64,000 bases of DNA, taken from positions 7,688,001 to 7,752,000 of the forward strand of contig NZ_CP107869.1 of the NCBI RefSeq assembly GCF_036013645.1, read 5' to 3'. The notes beneath the pieces are model-generated. The model ran no database searches. It was given only the letters and a program-made list of their open reading frames with translations, and had not been told where the DNA came from. The position numbers and the translations under genes are program-made. Source of the DNA: Streptomyces sp. NBC_00490 (GTDB lineage: Bacteria > Actinomycetota > Actinomycetes > Streptomycetales > Streptomycetaceae). Positions within the stretch are counted from its first letter, which is position 1. Every line of letters starts with the position of its first letter. Below are positions 32,945 through 42,122 of the stretch, in pieces.

Positions 32945-35331
32945 TGTTCCGCTCCTTCCGGGAGGTGGTTCAGGTCGTGCTTGCGGGGGGTCTGGTGCGG
33001 TTCCGTGTCGCTGTCGCGGTGGGCGCGTTCCACCGCGGCCTCGAACTCCTCGAGGGAGCTGCGGACGGCCTCCGGGTCGGCGGGGCGGGGTGCCTGGCGG
33101 GTGCTCGCGGGGGCGGCGTCGGCCGTGGTGCGCAGGGTGGCTCCGCGCACGCGGCGGCGCAGCGGGCGGGCGGCGCCGGAAGCGTCGTCGGCGGGTGCCG
33201 GTTCCTCGGCGCGGGCCTTGGGGATGAAGGGCAGGCCGTCCTCGGGAGCGGCCGGGTCCTCCTCGCGGCGCACCCGGCGGGGGAGGGGTCCGTCGTGTTC
33301 GCCGGCGGGGACCGGAGGCCGGGGGCCCGTGTCGTCCGTGGCCGCCGCCGGTGTGGTCGGTGCCGCCGGCCGCACCGCGGCCGCCGTCAGCAGCAGCGAC
33401 TGCGGGAGGGTCACCTCGGCCGTGACACCGCCGCCCGGGGTGCGGGACAGGGCGACGTCGATGTCCCAGCGGCGCGCCAGCGAGCCGACCACGAAGAGGC
33501 CGAGCACCTTCGAGGGCACCAGGTCGAGACGCTCACGGCGCACGATGCGGGCGTTCTCCTCGTCGAGCCGCTCGGGGTCCATGCCCAGGCCGTGGTCGGC
33601 GACCACGATCGCCGCGCCCTCGGCCGAGTTCTGCACGAACACCTCGACGGGGCTGTCCGCGGGCGAGAACGACACGGCGTTCTCCACCAGTTCGGCCACC
33701 ATCAGGGTCAGGTCGCCGATGATGTCGGGCGCCACCGCGACCTCGGTCCGCGCGAGCAGCTGGACCCGCTGGAAACCCTCGATCTGGCCGAGCGCGGCCC
33801 GTACGACATTGGTCAGCGCGATCGGCCCGGCGTCCAGGACGGTCTCGCGGATGCCGGCGAGCAGCATCAGGCTGTCGGCGTTGCGGCGCAGCCGGACGGC
33901 GATGTGGTCGATGCTGTAGAGGCGTTCGAGGAGCTCAGGGTCGGTCTCGCCGCGCTCCACCGCGTCGATCAGGGCCAGCTGCCGGGTGGTCAGGTTGCTG
34001 ACCCGGCGGCCGACGTTGCCGAACATCTCGGCGACGTTGCGGCGGCTGAGCACCTGACGCTCCAGGAGCGCGACCGCGGTGGTCTGCACGTGGTTGAAGG
34101 CCTCGGCGAGGTCGCCGATCTCGTCGCGTGCCGTGGCCGGCATCTCCCGCAGCCGCGCCGGGCGGTCGTCCTCGGCGTCGTCGTCGGCCACCCGGGCGAG
34201 CTCGCGCTCGGCGTCCTCGGCGACCTGCTGCGCGGCGTGGGTCAGCGCCTGGACCGGGCGGACCACGGAACGGCGTACCACCACCGAGAACGCGAGCCAG
34301 ATGACGAAGCCGAGCAGGGCGAGACCCAGCAGCAGGACGGCGTTGCGCAGCGCTTCGTCGGAGGCGCGGTCGGCGCGGTCGGCGATCTGGTCGATCAGCG
34401 AGGTGGTGATCCCCAGCCGGATCGCGGCCTGCTTGCGGTAGGAGGGGTACGAGTCGAGCGACGTCTCGAACTTGCGGCGGATCTCGGCGGGGGAGTCGGC
34501 CTGCAGGGAGCTGGGGTCGATCTGGAGCTCGGCGAACTGCCGGTTGATCGCGGCCTGCGGGCTGTTGTGCTCGATCTCGGCGAGCTGCTCCGTCTGCTCC
34601 TCGGTGGCGAACCGCGCGAACCGGTCGGCCTGGTGGGTGTACTCGTCGTAGGAGCCGATCGCGCCGATGAACTCGATGAGCGCGTTCGAGTCACCGGTCG
34701 TCGCGGAGAACACCCCGGTCTCGAAGGCGCTGTGGGCGGCGTCGGCGCGCAGCAGGGAGTCGAGCAGGTTGCCGGTGAAGGTGGTCGCCAGGGCCGTGTT
34801 GCGGTCCAGGCCGAGGCCGTCGATCAGGCCCTTGGCGGCACTGGCGTAGGCGGGGTCGATGTTGTCGGCGGGCAGATACGCCTGCTCGATGGTGTTGCGC
34901 AGGCTCTCCAGGCCCTCGATCTCCCGCAGTGCCCGGGCCTCGTCCGCGGGGAGCCGGTCACCGAAGGCCCCGCGGACCTCCTCGACCTGCTTGTCCACCG
35001 CCACCTGCGCCTTGCGGTACGGGGCCTGGGAGGGGGTACCACCGTCGTTGGTGGCCTCGTGCCGCACGGAGAGCAGGACGGCCTGCTGGTGCTCGGCCTC
35101 CAGCCGGTCCACGAGCGTGGCGACCTCGGTGCTGGTGCGCACGAGCCGTGCCGCGTCCGCCGCCTCCGAGGACTGCTGGACCTGGTCGGTGATGAGGTAG
35201 GCGAGCAGGACCGCGACCACCGTCAGCGGCACGCCGACCAGCACGTTCAGCTTGTGCCGGAACGGCCGGCGATCGGCGAAGCCTCGTATGCCACCCGGGG
35301 CCGAAGGCGGGGCCGACTCGCTCGTGGACAC
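32941..35331 (-). CDS. cvnA: Conservon 1 CvnA: nitrate-sensor-type membrane kinase-like protein
   Basis: Sensor of 796 residues from GTG 35331 (AAGGAGG upstream). First membrane segment about 28-47, a large extracytoplasmic NIT-type helical domain, second membrane segment near 340-360, then HAMP and a coiled region with YSIDHIAVRLRRN, which keeps the His of the conservon pseudo-H-box. An HATPase domain follows (ELVENAVSFSPAD, VADHGLGMDPE), and a disordered Pro/Arg/Glu tail has the family motif PLPRRVRRE. Conservon kinases are thought to signal through the GTPase module and not a classical response regulator. It is divergent from the osmoprotectant-type lipoprotein gene, which shares its 347-base upstream region. 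Confidence 0.92.
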   Translation of the reverse strand: MSTSESAPPSAPGGIRGFADRRPFRHKLNVLVGVPLTVVAVLLAYLITDQVQQSSEAADAARLVRTSTEVATLVDRLEAEHQQAVLLSVRHEATNDGGTPSQAPYRKAQVAVDKQVEEVRGAFGDRLPADEARALREIEGLESLRNTIEQAYLPADNIDPAYASAAKGLIDGLGLDRNTALATTFTGNLLDSLLRADAAHSAFETGVFSATTGDSNALIEFIGAIGSYDEYTHQADRFARFATEEQTEQLAEIEHNSPQAAINRQFAELQIDPSSLQADSPAEIRRKFETSLDSYPSYRKQAAIRLGITTSLIDQIADRADRASDEALRNAVLLLGLALLGFVIWLAFSVVVRRSVVRPVQALTHAAQQVAEDAERELARVADDDAEDDRPARLREMPATARDEIGDLAEAFNHVQTTAVALLERQVLSRRNVAEMFGNVGRRVSNLTTRQLALIDAVERGETDPELLERLYSIDHIAVRLRRNADSLMLLAGIRETVLDAGPIALTNVVRAALGQIEGFQRVQLLARTEVAVAPDIIGDLTLMVAELVENAVSFSPADSPVEVFVQNSAEGAAIVVADHGLGMDPERLDEENARIVRRERLDLVPSKVLGLFVVGSLARRWDIDVALSRTPGGGVTAEVTLPQSLLLTAAAVRPAAPTTPAAATDDTGPRPPVPAGEHDGPLPRRVRREEDPAAPEDGLPFIPKARAEEPAPADDASGAARPLRRRVRGATLRTTADAAPASTRQAPRPADPEAVRSSLEEFEAAVERAHRDSDTEPHQTPRKHDLNHLPEGAEQ

Positions 35332-35678
35332 CAGGCCTCCTTCATGGGGGGTGACGGCGCGCGAAGACGTCACGTGACCGATTCTGATCGTGTCGGAAGG
35401 TGTCGAAATGCACCAATGGGGCACCGGCACGCCACTGTGTCCGAACGCCAACGACCCGGAGACTACCGTCTCTTCGGAAGATCGATCATGCCACCCTGAG
35501 TCAAGAATCCGTTACAACGGGACGGCATCTGAACGACGGGCCGCCGACGCTTTTCACAACCGGTCGCGCATTGACGCCAATTGGTGACCAGGCTGCCCTT
35601 GACTGAGTGAGAACTGGCTGGATTGGATCAGTGTCAGAGCTTGTTTCTCATCAGCCCACACAGTCCGGAACGGGAATC
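35332..35678. promoter_or_regulatory. Divergent promoter region between conservon 1 and the betaine-type lipoprotein
   Basis: The spacer is 347 bases with no credible gene. Rightward, TTGACT (35599-35604) and TTGGAT (35623-35628) have an 18-base gap and predict a transcript start about 45 bases before the GTG at 35679. Leftward, a TTGACT (complement of 35502-35507) could serve cvnA, but its -10 is unclear. A-rich stretches (TTTTCACAAC, CGAAATGCACCAATG) support regulatory DNA. Confidence 0.5.
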
Positions 35679-36638
35679 GTGACTTCCAACGCCGCACGCA
35701 GCAGGTCCATCCGGAAGCATCCCGGCGTAGCCGCCGTCGCGCTCGCCGCCACCGCGGCACTGCTGGCGGGATGCGGCTCGGACGACGCCTCCGACCCGCT
35801 CAAGGAGGACAAGGGGAGCGGCAGCGGCGACACCGTCGTCGTCGGCTCCAACAACTTCGCTGAGAGCATCCTTCTCGCCGACATCTACGGCGAGGCCCTC
35901 AAGGCCAAGGGCATCAAGGTCACCTACAAGCCCAACATCGGCAGCCGCGAGACCACGTACGGCCTGCTGAAGAACGGCTCCATCACCGTCCTGCCCGAGT
36001 ACAACGGCTCACTGCTGTCCTACCTCGACCCCAAGGCCGAGCAGAAGACGGCCGAGGCGGTGAACGCCGCGGTGAAGACGAAGCTCGACAGCACGCTGAC
36101 GCTGCTGGAGTCGTCGCCCGCCGAGGACAAGGACTCCGTCAGCGTCAACGCGGCGACCGCGAAGAAGTACAACCTCACCGCGGAGTCCACCCTCGCCGAC
36201 CTCAAGGACGCAGCCCCCGAGCTGGTCATCGGCGGCTCGCCCGAGTTCCAGACCCGGCAGCAGGGCCTGCTCGGCCTGAAGTCCGTGTACGGCCTGGAGT
36301 TCAAGTCCTTCAAGGCGCTCGACGCGGGCGGCCCGCTGACCCAGGCGGCGCTGACGAAGAACACCGTGCAGGCCGCGGACATCTTCACCACCGACCCGAC
36401 CATCACCAAGGAGAAGTTCGTCGTCCTGAAGGACCCGGAGAACCTCTTCGGCTTCGCGAACGTGACCCCGCTGGCCTACAAGTCCGGCCTCGCCAAGGAA
36501 GGCGTGGACGCGCTCAACGCGGTCTCCGCCAAGCTGGACACGGAGACGCTCCTGGACCTCGACTCCCAGGTGCAGCTCGACAACAAGGACCCGCTGGACG
36601 TCGCCCAGGCCTGGCTGAAGTCGGCCGGACTGTCCTGA
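35679..36638 (+). CDS. Osmoprotectant-type substrate-binding lipoprotein
   Basis: Extracytoplasmic solute-binding lipoprotein of 319 residues, OpuAC/OpuBC (betaine/choline) family. From GTG 35679 it has a lipoprotein signal peptide ending LLAGC (Cys about residue 32), then VVVGSNNFAESILLADIYGE, PNIGSRETTYGLLKNGSITV and LPEYNGSLLSYL, hallmarks of the family. A longer ORF from 35607 adds 24 residues before the signal peptide and is unlikely. It is separated from its probable ATPase and permeases (28393-30886) by ridA and all of conservon 1, an unusual split. It is followed by a strong terminator. Confidence 0.92.
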   Translation: MTSNAARSRSIRKHPGVAAVALAATAALLAGCGSDDASDPLKEDKGSGSGDTVVVGSNNFAESILLADIYGEALKAKGIKVTYKPNIGSRETTYGLLKNGSITVLPEYNGSLLSYLDPKAEQKTAEAVNAAVKTKLDSTLTLLESSPAEDKDSVSVNAATAKKYNLTAESTLADLKDAAPELVIGGSPEFQTRQQGLLGLKSVYGLEFKSFKALDAGGPLTQAALTKNTVQAADIFTTDPTITKEKFVVLKDPENLFGFANVTPLAYKSGLAKEGVDALNAVSAKLDTETLLDLDSQVQLDNKDPLDVAQAWLKSAGLS

Positions 36639-36658
36639 CGCCCCACCACGGACGAACC

Positions 36659-36695
36659 GGCGCGGGTGCCCTCCGACACGGAGGGCACCCGCGCC
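36659..36695. terminator. Strong hairpin between convergent lipoprotein and conservon 2 genes
   Basis: GGCGCGGGTGCCCTCC (36659-36674) and GGAGGGCACCCGCGCC (36680-36695) form a perfect 16-bp stem with a 5-base loop, followed by GTTTG. It lies between the stops at 36638 (+) and 36720 (-), so it can serve both directions. Confidence 0.9.
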
Positions 36696-36719
36696 GTTTG
36701 TCGGCGGAGTCGTGGCTCG

Positions 36720-37295
36720 CTACGGGACCGCGGTGGCGATCAACTGGTCGATGAGAGCGATCAGCACGTCCCGGGAGGACTCGCGGTCGCGGGCGTCGCA
36801 GAGCAGGACCTGGACATGGTCCGGCAGGGCGAGCGCGTCGCGGATCTCGTCGGGCGGGTAGGGGTGGTCGCCGTGGAAGCCGTTGACGCCGACGACGAAG
36901 GGGATGCCCCGGCGTTCGAAGAAGTCGAGCGCGGCGAAGCTGGACTCCGGGCGGCGGACGTCGACGAGGACCACGGCACCCAGGGCGCCCAGCGCCAGGT
37001 CGTTCCACATGAACCAGAACCGCTGCTGGCCGGGGGTCCCGAAGAGATAGAGGATCAGATCCCGGCTGATGGTGATGCGGCCGAAGTCCAGGGCCACGGT
37101 GGTGGCCTTCTTCTCCTCGATGCCGTGCAGGTCGTCGATGCCCAGGCCCGCCGCGGTCAGTGACTCCTCGGTGCGCAGCGGGGCGATCTCGCTGACCGAG
37201 CCGACCATGGTGGTCTTGCCGACGCCGAACCCTCCGGCGATCAGGATCTTGACCGTGTCGGGTGCCGGCCGGGCGATGGTGTCAGAGTCGGCCAA
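36720..37295 (-). CDS. cvnD: Conservon 2 CvnD: small Ras-like GTPase
   Basis: GTPase of 191 residues from TTG 37295. P-loop GGFGVGKTT, switch Thr residues (KKATTVALDFG) and LFGTPGQQRF are present; GVNGFHGDHP occupies the G4 region. It differs from the conservon 1 protein in having GQQ where that one has GQE. It overlaps cvnC by 14 bases and completes a second A-B-C-D set. Confidence 0.93.
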   Translation of the reverse strand: MADSDTIARPAPDTVKILIAGGFGVGKTTMVGSVSEIAPLRTEESLTAAGLGIDDLHGIEEKKATTVALDFGRITISRDLILYLFGTPGQQRFWFMWNDLALGALGAVVLVDVRRPESSFAALDFFERRGIPFVVGVNGFHGDHPYPPDEIRDALALPDHVQVLLCDARDRESSRDVLIALIDQLIATAVP

Positions 37296-37638
37296 GACCG
37301 TCCCTCACTTTCTGCAGCAGATCCAGGTCGACGCCGGGGGCGACCGGATGCGGCGGGCGGACCGTGATGCGGCCCGCTTCCAGCAGGTCGCAGAGCATGA
37401 TGACGATCACGCTCATCGGAAGGTCGAGCAGAGCGGCGAGTTCCGCGACGGCGATCGGCTCGGCACACCGGCGCAGGATGCGCTGGTGCTCCGGCTGCGG
37501 GCGGGGGGCCCGGACCGGCGGCGGGTCCACCGCGGTCACCGTCGAGATGAGGGTGAAGTCGGCGCGGCTGGGGCGGGTGCGTCCGCCGGTCAGGGCGAAC
37601 GGCCGTACGAGACGGCCCGCCGTATCGCCTCCGCTCAC
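37282..37638 (-). CDS. cvnC: Conservon 2 CvnC: DUF742 protein
   Basis: DUF742 protein of 118 residues starting with GTG 37638. The conserved opening LVRPFALTGGRTRPSRADF and the winged-helix region PIAVAELAALLDLPMSVIVI, then LCDLLEAGRI are clear. It lies 1 base after cvnB and overlaps cvnD by 14 bases. It is presumed to be an adaptor between the sensor and GTPase parts of the conservon. Confidence 0.92.
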   Translation of the reverse strand: MSGGDTAGRLVRPFALTGGRTRPSRADFTLISTVTAVDPPPVRAPRPQPEHQRILRRCAEPIAVAELAALLDLPMSVIVIMLCDLLEAGRITVRPPHPVAPGVDLDLLQKVRDGLGRL

Positions 37639-37639
37639 C

Positions 37640-38071
37640 TCACGCGCCGGAGTCGGCGGTGGGGCCGACGCCTGCCCGCGGTGCCGCGCTGAGGTGCTCG
37701 CCGATCTTCTTCACGAGCATGTTCATCTGGTACGCCACCACACCGACGTCGGCGCCCTGATTGGTGAGGACGACCAGGTGGGCGCCGGGGCCGGCGGAGG
37801 TCAGGATCAGATAGCTGTGCGCCATCTCGATCAGCGCCTGCCGCACCGGGCCACCGCGGAAGTCCATGCTGACGCCCTTGCTGAGACTCATGAGCCCGGA
37901 CGCGGTCGCGGCGAGCCGCTCGGCGTCGTCACGCAGGAACCCGGTCGACTTGCTGACGACCAGCCCGTCCTCGGACAGCACGACGGCGTGGTTCACCTCG
38001 GCGACCCGCTCCACGAGTCCGGTCAGCAGCTGGTCGAGCTGGGTGTGGGTGGCGGGGGTGGGGCGTGTCAT
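37640..38071 (-). CDS. cvnB: Conservon 2 CvnB: roadblock/LC7-domain protein
   Basis: Roadblock/LC7 protein of 143 residues: LDQLLTGLVERVAEVNHAVV, SEDGLVVSKST, AERLAATASGLMSLSKG and AHLVVLTNQGADVGVVAYQM are family-typical. It probably regulates the GTPase encoded two genes downstream. It starts 56 bases after cvnA, so it is less tightly coupled than in conservon 1. Confidence 0.93.
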   Translation of the reverse strand: MTRPTPATHTQLDQLLTGLVERVAEVNHAVVLSEDGLVVSKSTGFLRDDAERLAATASGLMSLSKGVSMDFRGGPVRQALIEMAHSYLILTSAGPGAHLVVLTNQGADVGVVAYQMNMLVKKIGEHLSAAPRAGVGPTADSGA

Positions 38072-38127
38072 GAGGGCGTCCTTCGTCGGCGGGGGCGGCG
38101 GCGGGGTGGGCGGTCGGAATGGGAAGG

Positions 38128-41043
38128 TCAGCGGTCGGCGGGGGCGTCCGTGCCGGTGGCCGGGGGCTGGGGGCCGGGGGTGTCCGGTGTGGTTGTTTCC
38201 TCCTGACCGTACGGCGCTTCGGTGAGGGCGGAGGGGCGGGGGTGCGGGTTTTCCGGTTCCTTGCCTTCCGGCGCGTCAGCCTCCTCGTCCCGTGCGCGGA
38301 ACGTGCCGCGCTGGAAGCCGGCGAGTGAGGAGGCGGCGCGCTCCGCGGTGAACTCCTCGCCGCAGCCGTCCTGTTCGACGGGCACGGCGTCCTCGCGGAG
38401 CTCGACGGCGAGGCTGGTCTGCGGGACACGGCGGGGCAGCGGGGCCATGCCGGGGCGGCGCCCGGGGTACCCGGCCTCGCCCGCACTACCCACGTCCCCG
38501 GGGACCCTGAGTTCTCCCGGCCGGCCGGCCTCACCCGCGCGGGAGTGCTCCGAGTCGTCCTGTGCGCCTCGTCGGCGCGCGGGCAACGGCGGGGCAGCCG
38601 TCCCGGCGTCCCTGCTGTCGTGCCGGACAGCGACTCCGGCGTCGGAGTCTGCCGGTTCGGCCGCTCCTGGAGTCGCCCTCTGCCGCACGCTGGGTGTGCC
38701 GGCGTCCGTGCCGCCGTGTCGGGCGGCGACTCCGGCCTCGGAGTCGGGGGGGTGAGCCGCCCCCGGGGGTGCACTCCGCAACCCGCCGGTCCCGGCAGAA
38801 CTCGCGTCGCCGTGTCGGAGGAGGGCTTCGGCGTCGGTGCGGGCCGGTTCGGGGGCGTCCTGCCGCACGTCGGGTTCGTCGGCTGTCGTGCTGCCGGGTC
38901 GGGGCGGGACTCCGACGTCGGCGTGCGTCTGCTCAGGAGTCTCTGTGGTGTCGCTGTGGACGGCAACTGCCGTGCCGGTGTGGGTCAGTTCGGGGGAGTC
39001 GCCCGCCGTGGCGGGTTGGCGGACCGGGCCTCCCGGACCGATGCGGGTCCGGCCCGTGAGCGTGTCCCAGGTCGTGCCCGGCCCGGGCGCCACCCCCGTA
39101 CCCGGCGCATCGGCATCCGCGACATCGCGTACCACGATCTCCTGCGGCAGCAGCACGATCGCCGTCGTGCCGCCGTACGGCGACGGGCGCAGGGTGACCG
39201 CTATGCCGTGGCGGGTGGCGAGGCGGCCGATGACGAACATGCCGAGGCGGAGATCGTCGGCGAGGGCGACCACGTCGAACTTCGGAGGCACCGCCAACTG
39301 GGAGTTGAGGGAGGCGTAGTCCTCCTCCGACATGCCGAGGCCACGGTCCTCGACCTCGACGGCCAGGCCCTTGGCGACCGACGAGGCCTGCACCGTGACC
39401 GGCGCGGGTGCGGGCGAGTACACGGTCGCGTTGTCGATGAGCTCGGCCAGCAGATGGATCACGTCGGCCACCGCGGGCGGCGCGAGATACACGTCCTCCT
39501 CGGTGTGCACCTCCACCCGCTGGTACTCGGCGACCTCGCCCACCGCACTGCGCAGGATGTCGATCAGCGCGACCGGCTCCTGCCAGCTGCGCCCCGGCCG
39601 CTCACCGCTGATGACGACGAGATTCTCCTCGTACCGCCGCAACTGGCTTGCCGTGGAGTCCAGTTCGTACAGACCTTTGAGGACGTCGGGGTCGGTGTGC
39701 CGGCGTTCCAGCGCGTCGAGCTTGGTGAGCTGGAGGTTGACCAGGTTCTGGCTCTGCCGGGCGATACCGAGGATCACCTTCTGGAAGCCGCGCCGGGTGT
39801 CGGCGAGTTCGATCGCCGTGTGTACCGCCGTACGTTGCGCCTTGTTGAACGCCCTTGCCACCGCGCCGAGTTCGTCCCCGCCGTAGTCCAGCGGCGGCGC
39901 CGCGAGATCCGCGTCGACCTTCTCGCCGCGTTCCAGCCGCGACACCACGTCGGGCAGTCGCTCCTCGGCGAGGCTCAGCGTGGCCTCCCGCAGGCCGTGC
40001 AGCCGCCGGGACAGGGAGCGGGTGATCCGCCAGGACACGCCGACGCACACCAGCAGCCCGAACAGCCCGCCCGCACTCAGCGAGGCGGCGGTGAACAGCA
40101 GACTGTCCGCCTTGTCCGCGCTGCGGTCGAGCAGCCCGGCCGTCTGGTCCTGGATCAGCCGGGTGTACGCGGCGGCGACCTTGTCCAGCGCGGCGGTCCA
40201 CTTCTTCTGCGCGTCGGGCAGCACGACCTTGCCGTCGGAGGCCCGCGCCCGTGCGGCCAGCACCTGGTCCTCGATGTCCGCCAGGGTCCGCCACTCGGGG
40301 CTCTGCAGGATCCGTTCGGTCTGTGTCTTCGCGCTGCCGCTCAGCTGCGGGACGATCTGGTCCTCGACGAGCCACCGGTGGGCGTCGACCAGCTGCGCGA
40401 ACGCGATCCACTCCTTCTCGCCGAGATGCCCGGTCGGCCAGGCCAGGGTGAGCCGCGCGTCCTCCTGCGAGACCAGTTCCGCCGCGTGCTCCAGCGCGAC
40501 CAGCGGTCCGGCCTGTGAGGTGAGGTCGCCGTCGTCGACCTGGGAGAGCTCCTGGAAGGCGTGGATCTGGTCGTCGATGATCGAGCTGTACTGGTCCAGC
40601 ACCTGGGCGGGGGTGATGTCGGTCGGGTCGTCGACCTGGTCCCGGTAGTACTCCAGGCTGCCCACCGAGCCGAGCACGGAGTACAGCTGGTCCGAGATGC
40701 GCGACGGCGCCTCGGCGATCGCGTCGGACTGCCCGACCAGTTTGGCGACCGCCCGGTCCGTCTCCGCGCGCTGCGCGTCCAGCGCGGTCCGGGAGCCGCC
40801 CGGTGAGGCCAGCAGGGCCGCCGACAGGCTGCGTTCACGCTGGAGGGCGAGCGTCGCGTCGGTGCCCATGGCACCGGTCGACCGGCTCAACTCGGTCTGT
40901 CCGCGCAGCCGCAGGCCCTCGGTGAACATCTGCGTCGTCGTCACACCCCACAGGGCGGTGAGCGTGACGCTGGGCACCAGGGCCAGCAGGATCAGGGAGA
41001 GACGTATGGAGCCGAGTCGGCGCCGGGCACCTCGTGGAGACAT
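38128..41043 (-). CDS. cvnA: Conservon 2 CvnA: nitrate-sensor-type membrane kinase-like protein
   Basis: Sensor of 971 residues starting at ATG 41043. Membrane segment 1 at about 14-34, NIT-type extracytoplasmic domain, membrane segment 2 (LFTAASLSAGGLFGLLVCVG), HAMP, then the region that should carry the pseudo-H-box. Here it reads YELDSTASQLRRYEEN, so the His seen in CvnA1 (SIDHIAVRLRRN) is absent. The HATPase domain is intact (ELIDNATVYSPA, VEDRGLGMSEED). A disordered tail of about 330 residues contains internal repeats (DSEAGVAARH and DSDAGVAVRH) and the family motif PLPRRVPQTSL. The missing His suggests an ATP-binding scaffold and not a kinase. Confidence 0.9.
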   Translation of the reverse strand: MSPRGARRRLGSIRLSLILLALVPSVTLTALWGVTTTQMFTEGLRLRGQTELSRSTGAMGTDATLALQRERSLSAALLASPGGSRTALDAQRAETDRAVAKLVGQSDAIAEAPSRISDQLYSVLGSVGSLEYYRDQVDDPTDITPAQVLDQYSSIIDDQIHAFQELSQVDDGDLTSQAGPLVALEHAAELVSQEDARLTLAWPTGHLGEKEWIAFAQLVDAHRWLVEDQIVPQLSGSAKTQTERILQSPEWRTLADIEDQVLAARARASDGKVVLPDAQKKWTAALDKVAAAYTRLIQDQTAGLLDRSADKADSLLFTAASLSAGGLFGLLVCVGVSWRITRSLSRRLHGLREATLSLAEERLPDVVSRLERGEKVDADLAAPPLDYGGDELGAVARAFNKAQRTAVHTAIELADTRRGFQKVILGIARQSQNLVNLQLTKLDALERRHTDPDVLKGLYELDSTASQLRRYEENLVVISGERPGRSWQEPVALIDILRSAVGEVAEYQRVEVHTEEDVYLAPPAVADVIHLLAELIDNATVYSPAPAPVTVQASSVAKGLAVEVEDRGLGMSEEDYASLNSQLAVPPKFDVVALADDLRLGMFVIGRLATRHGIAVTLRPSPYGGTTAIVLLPQEIVVRDVADADAPGTGVAPGPGTTWDTLTGRTRIGPGGPVRQPATAGDSPELTHTGTAVAVHSDTTETPEQTHADVGVPPRPGSTTADEPDVRQDAPEPARTDAEALLRHGDASSAGTGGLRSAPPGAAHPPDSEAGVAARHGGTDAGTPSVRQRATPGAAEPADSDAGVAVRHDSRDAGTAAPPLPARRRGAQDDSEHSRAGEAGRPGELRVPGDVGSAGEAGYPGRRPGMAPLPRRVPQTSLAVELREDAVPVEQDGCGEEFTAERAASSLAGFQRGTFRARDEEADAPEGKEPENPHPRPSALTEAPYGQEETTTPDTPGPQPPATGTDAPADR

Positions 41044-41120
41044 TCGTCGTCCTAGGCGATGAGCAGGGAGGGGGGTGGGAGAAGAGAGGGGAGGGGAGGG
41101 GAGGGATGGGATCGGGCCGG

Positions 41121-42122
41121 TCAGCGTGTGCCGTTGGCCGCGAACCTCGCCACCGCGTCCACGTTCGCCTTCGTCACGAACGCCGGACCGGTGAGGACGG
41201 GGGCCACCCCGCCGCCGCTGACGTTGCCGTTGGTCCGGTACAGCCACAGCGAGTCGACCGCGAGGTACCCCTGAAGGTAGGGCTGCTGGTCCACGGCGAA
41301 CTCCACGGCACCGCTCTCGACCGCCTTCACCAGGTCCTTGTTGAGATCGAACGTGGCGACGCGTGCCTTGCTGCCCGCGTCCTTCACCGACGCGACCGCG
41401 GTGAGCGCGAACTGCGCGCCGTTCGTGACGACTTCGTCGACCGTCGGGTCCTGCCGCAGCTGGGCCGTGATGGCGGCGGCGACGGCCTTGGTGTCGGTGC
41501 CCTCCACATAGAGGTTCTCCGTCTCGCCGCCGAAGGTCTTCTTCACCCCGGCGCAGCGGGCCTCCAGGGCGACGTTGCCGCGCTCGTGGATCACACAGAG
41601 CGCGTGGCGGGCGTGGAGGTCGTCCAGCTTGTCGCCGACGGCCTGACCGGCCACGCTCTCGTCCTGGCCGAAGAACTCCAGCAGCCCGCCGGACTGCCAT
41701 GAGTCGATACCGGAGTTGAGGCCGACCACGGGGATACCGGCGGCCTTGGCGGCGGCGACGGGTCCGCGCATCGCCTGTGGTTTGGCGAGGGTCACCGCGA
41801 TGCCGTCCACCTTCTCGCGGACCGCGTCACGCACCAGCTCGGCCTGTCCGGCGGCGTCGGGGTCGCCGGCGTAGGTCAGCTCGATGCCGTCCTTGGCGGC
41901 GGCCGTCTCGGCGCCCTTCTGCACCAGGTCCCAGAAGGTGTCGCCGTCGGGGGCGTGCGTGATCAGGGCGATCCTGAGCCCGGCTCCGCCCGCCTTGCCG
42001 GCGGAGGTGGCGGAGTCCGACGTGTCACCGGATGCGGAGCAGCCGGCCGCGAGCAGACAGACGGCGGTGGCCAGGGCGGCAACGCGTCTGGGGGAGACGG
42101 GAGGTGGGGGAGGAGTGTTCAT
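41121..42122 (-). CDS. Orphan sugar-binding-type lipoprotein
   Basis: Periplasmic-binding-protein (RbsB-like) lipoprotein of 333 residues. The signal peptide ends LLAAGC (Cys about 28), followed by LRIALITHAPDGDTFWDLVQ, VDGIAVTLAKPQ, KAAGIPVVGLNSGID and VDEVVTNGAQFALTAV, typical of type I sugar-binding folds. No ABC ATPase or permease adjoins it. It is transcribed in the same direction as the conservon 2 sensor gene, 77 bases upstream, so it may deliver a ligand to CvnA2 and not to a transporter; that is inference from position. A TTGACT (complement of 42254-42259) could belong to its promoter. Confidence 0.88.
   Translation of the reverse strand: MNTPPPPPVSPRRVAALATAVCLLAAGCSASGDTSDSATSAGKAGGAGLRIALITHAPDGDTFWDLVQKGAETAAAKDGIELTYAGDPDAAGQAELVRDAVREKVDGIAVTLAKPQAMRGPVAAAKAAGIPVVGLNSGIDSWQSGGLLEFFGQDESVAGQAVGDKLDDLHARHALCVIHERGNVALEARCAGVKKTFGGETENLYVEGTDTKAVAAAITAQLRQDPTVDEVVTNGAQFALTAVASVKDAGSKARVATFDLNKDLVKAVESGAVEFAVDQQPYLQGYLAVDSLWLYRTNGNVSGGGVAPVLTGPAFVTKANVDAVARFAANGTR

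Noticed and set aside
35607..35678. Upstream extension of the betaine-type lipoprotein
   Set aside because: It would put 24 polar residues before a normal lipoprotein signal peptide and would lie partly upstream of the predicted transcript start.
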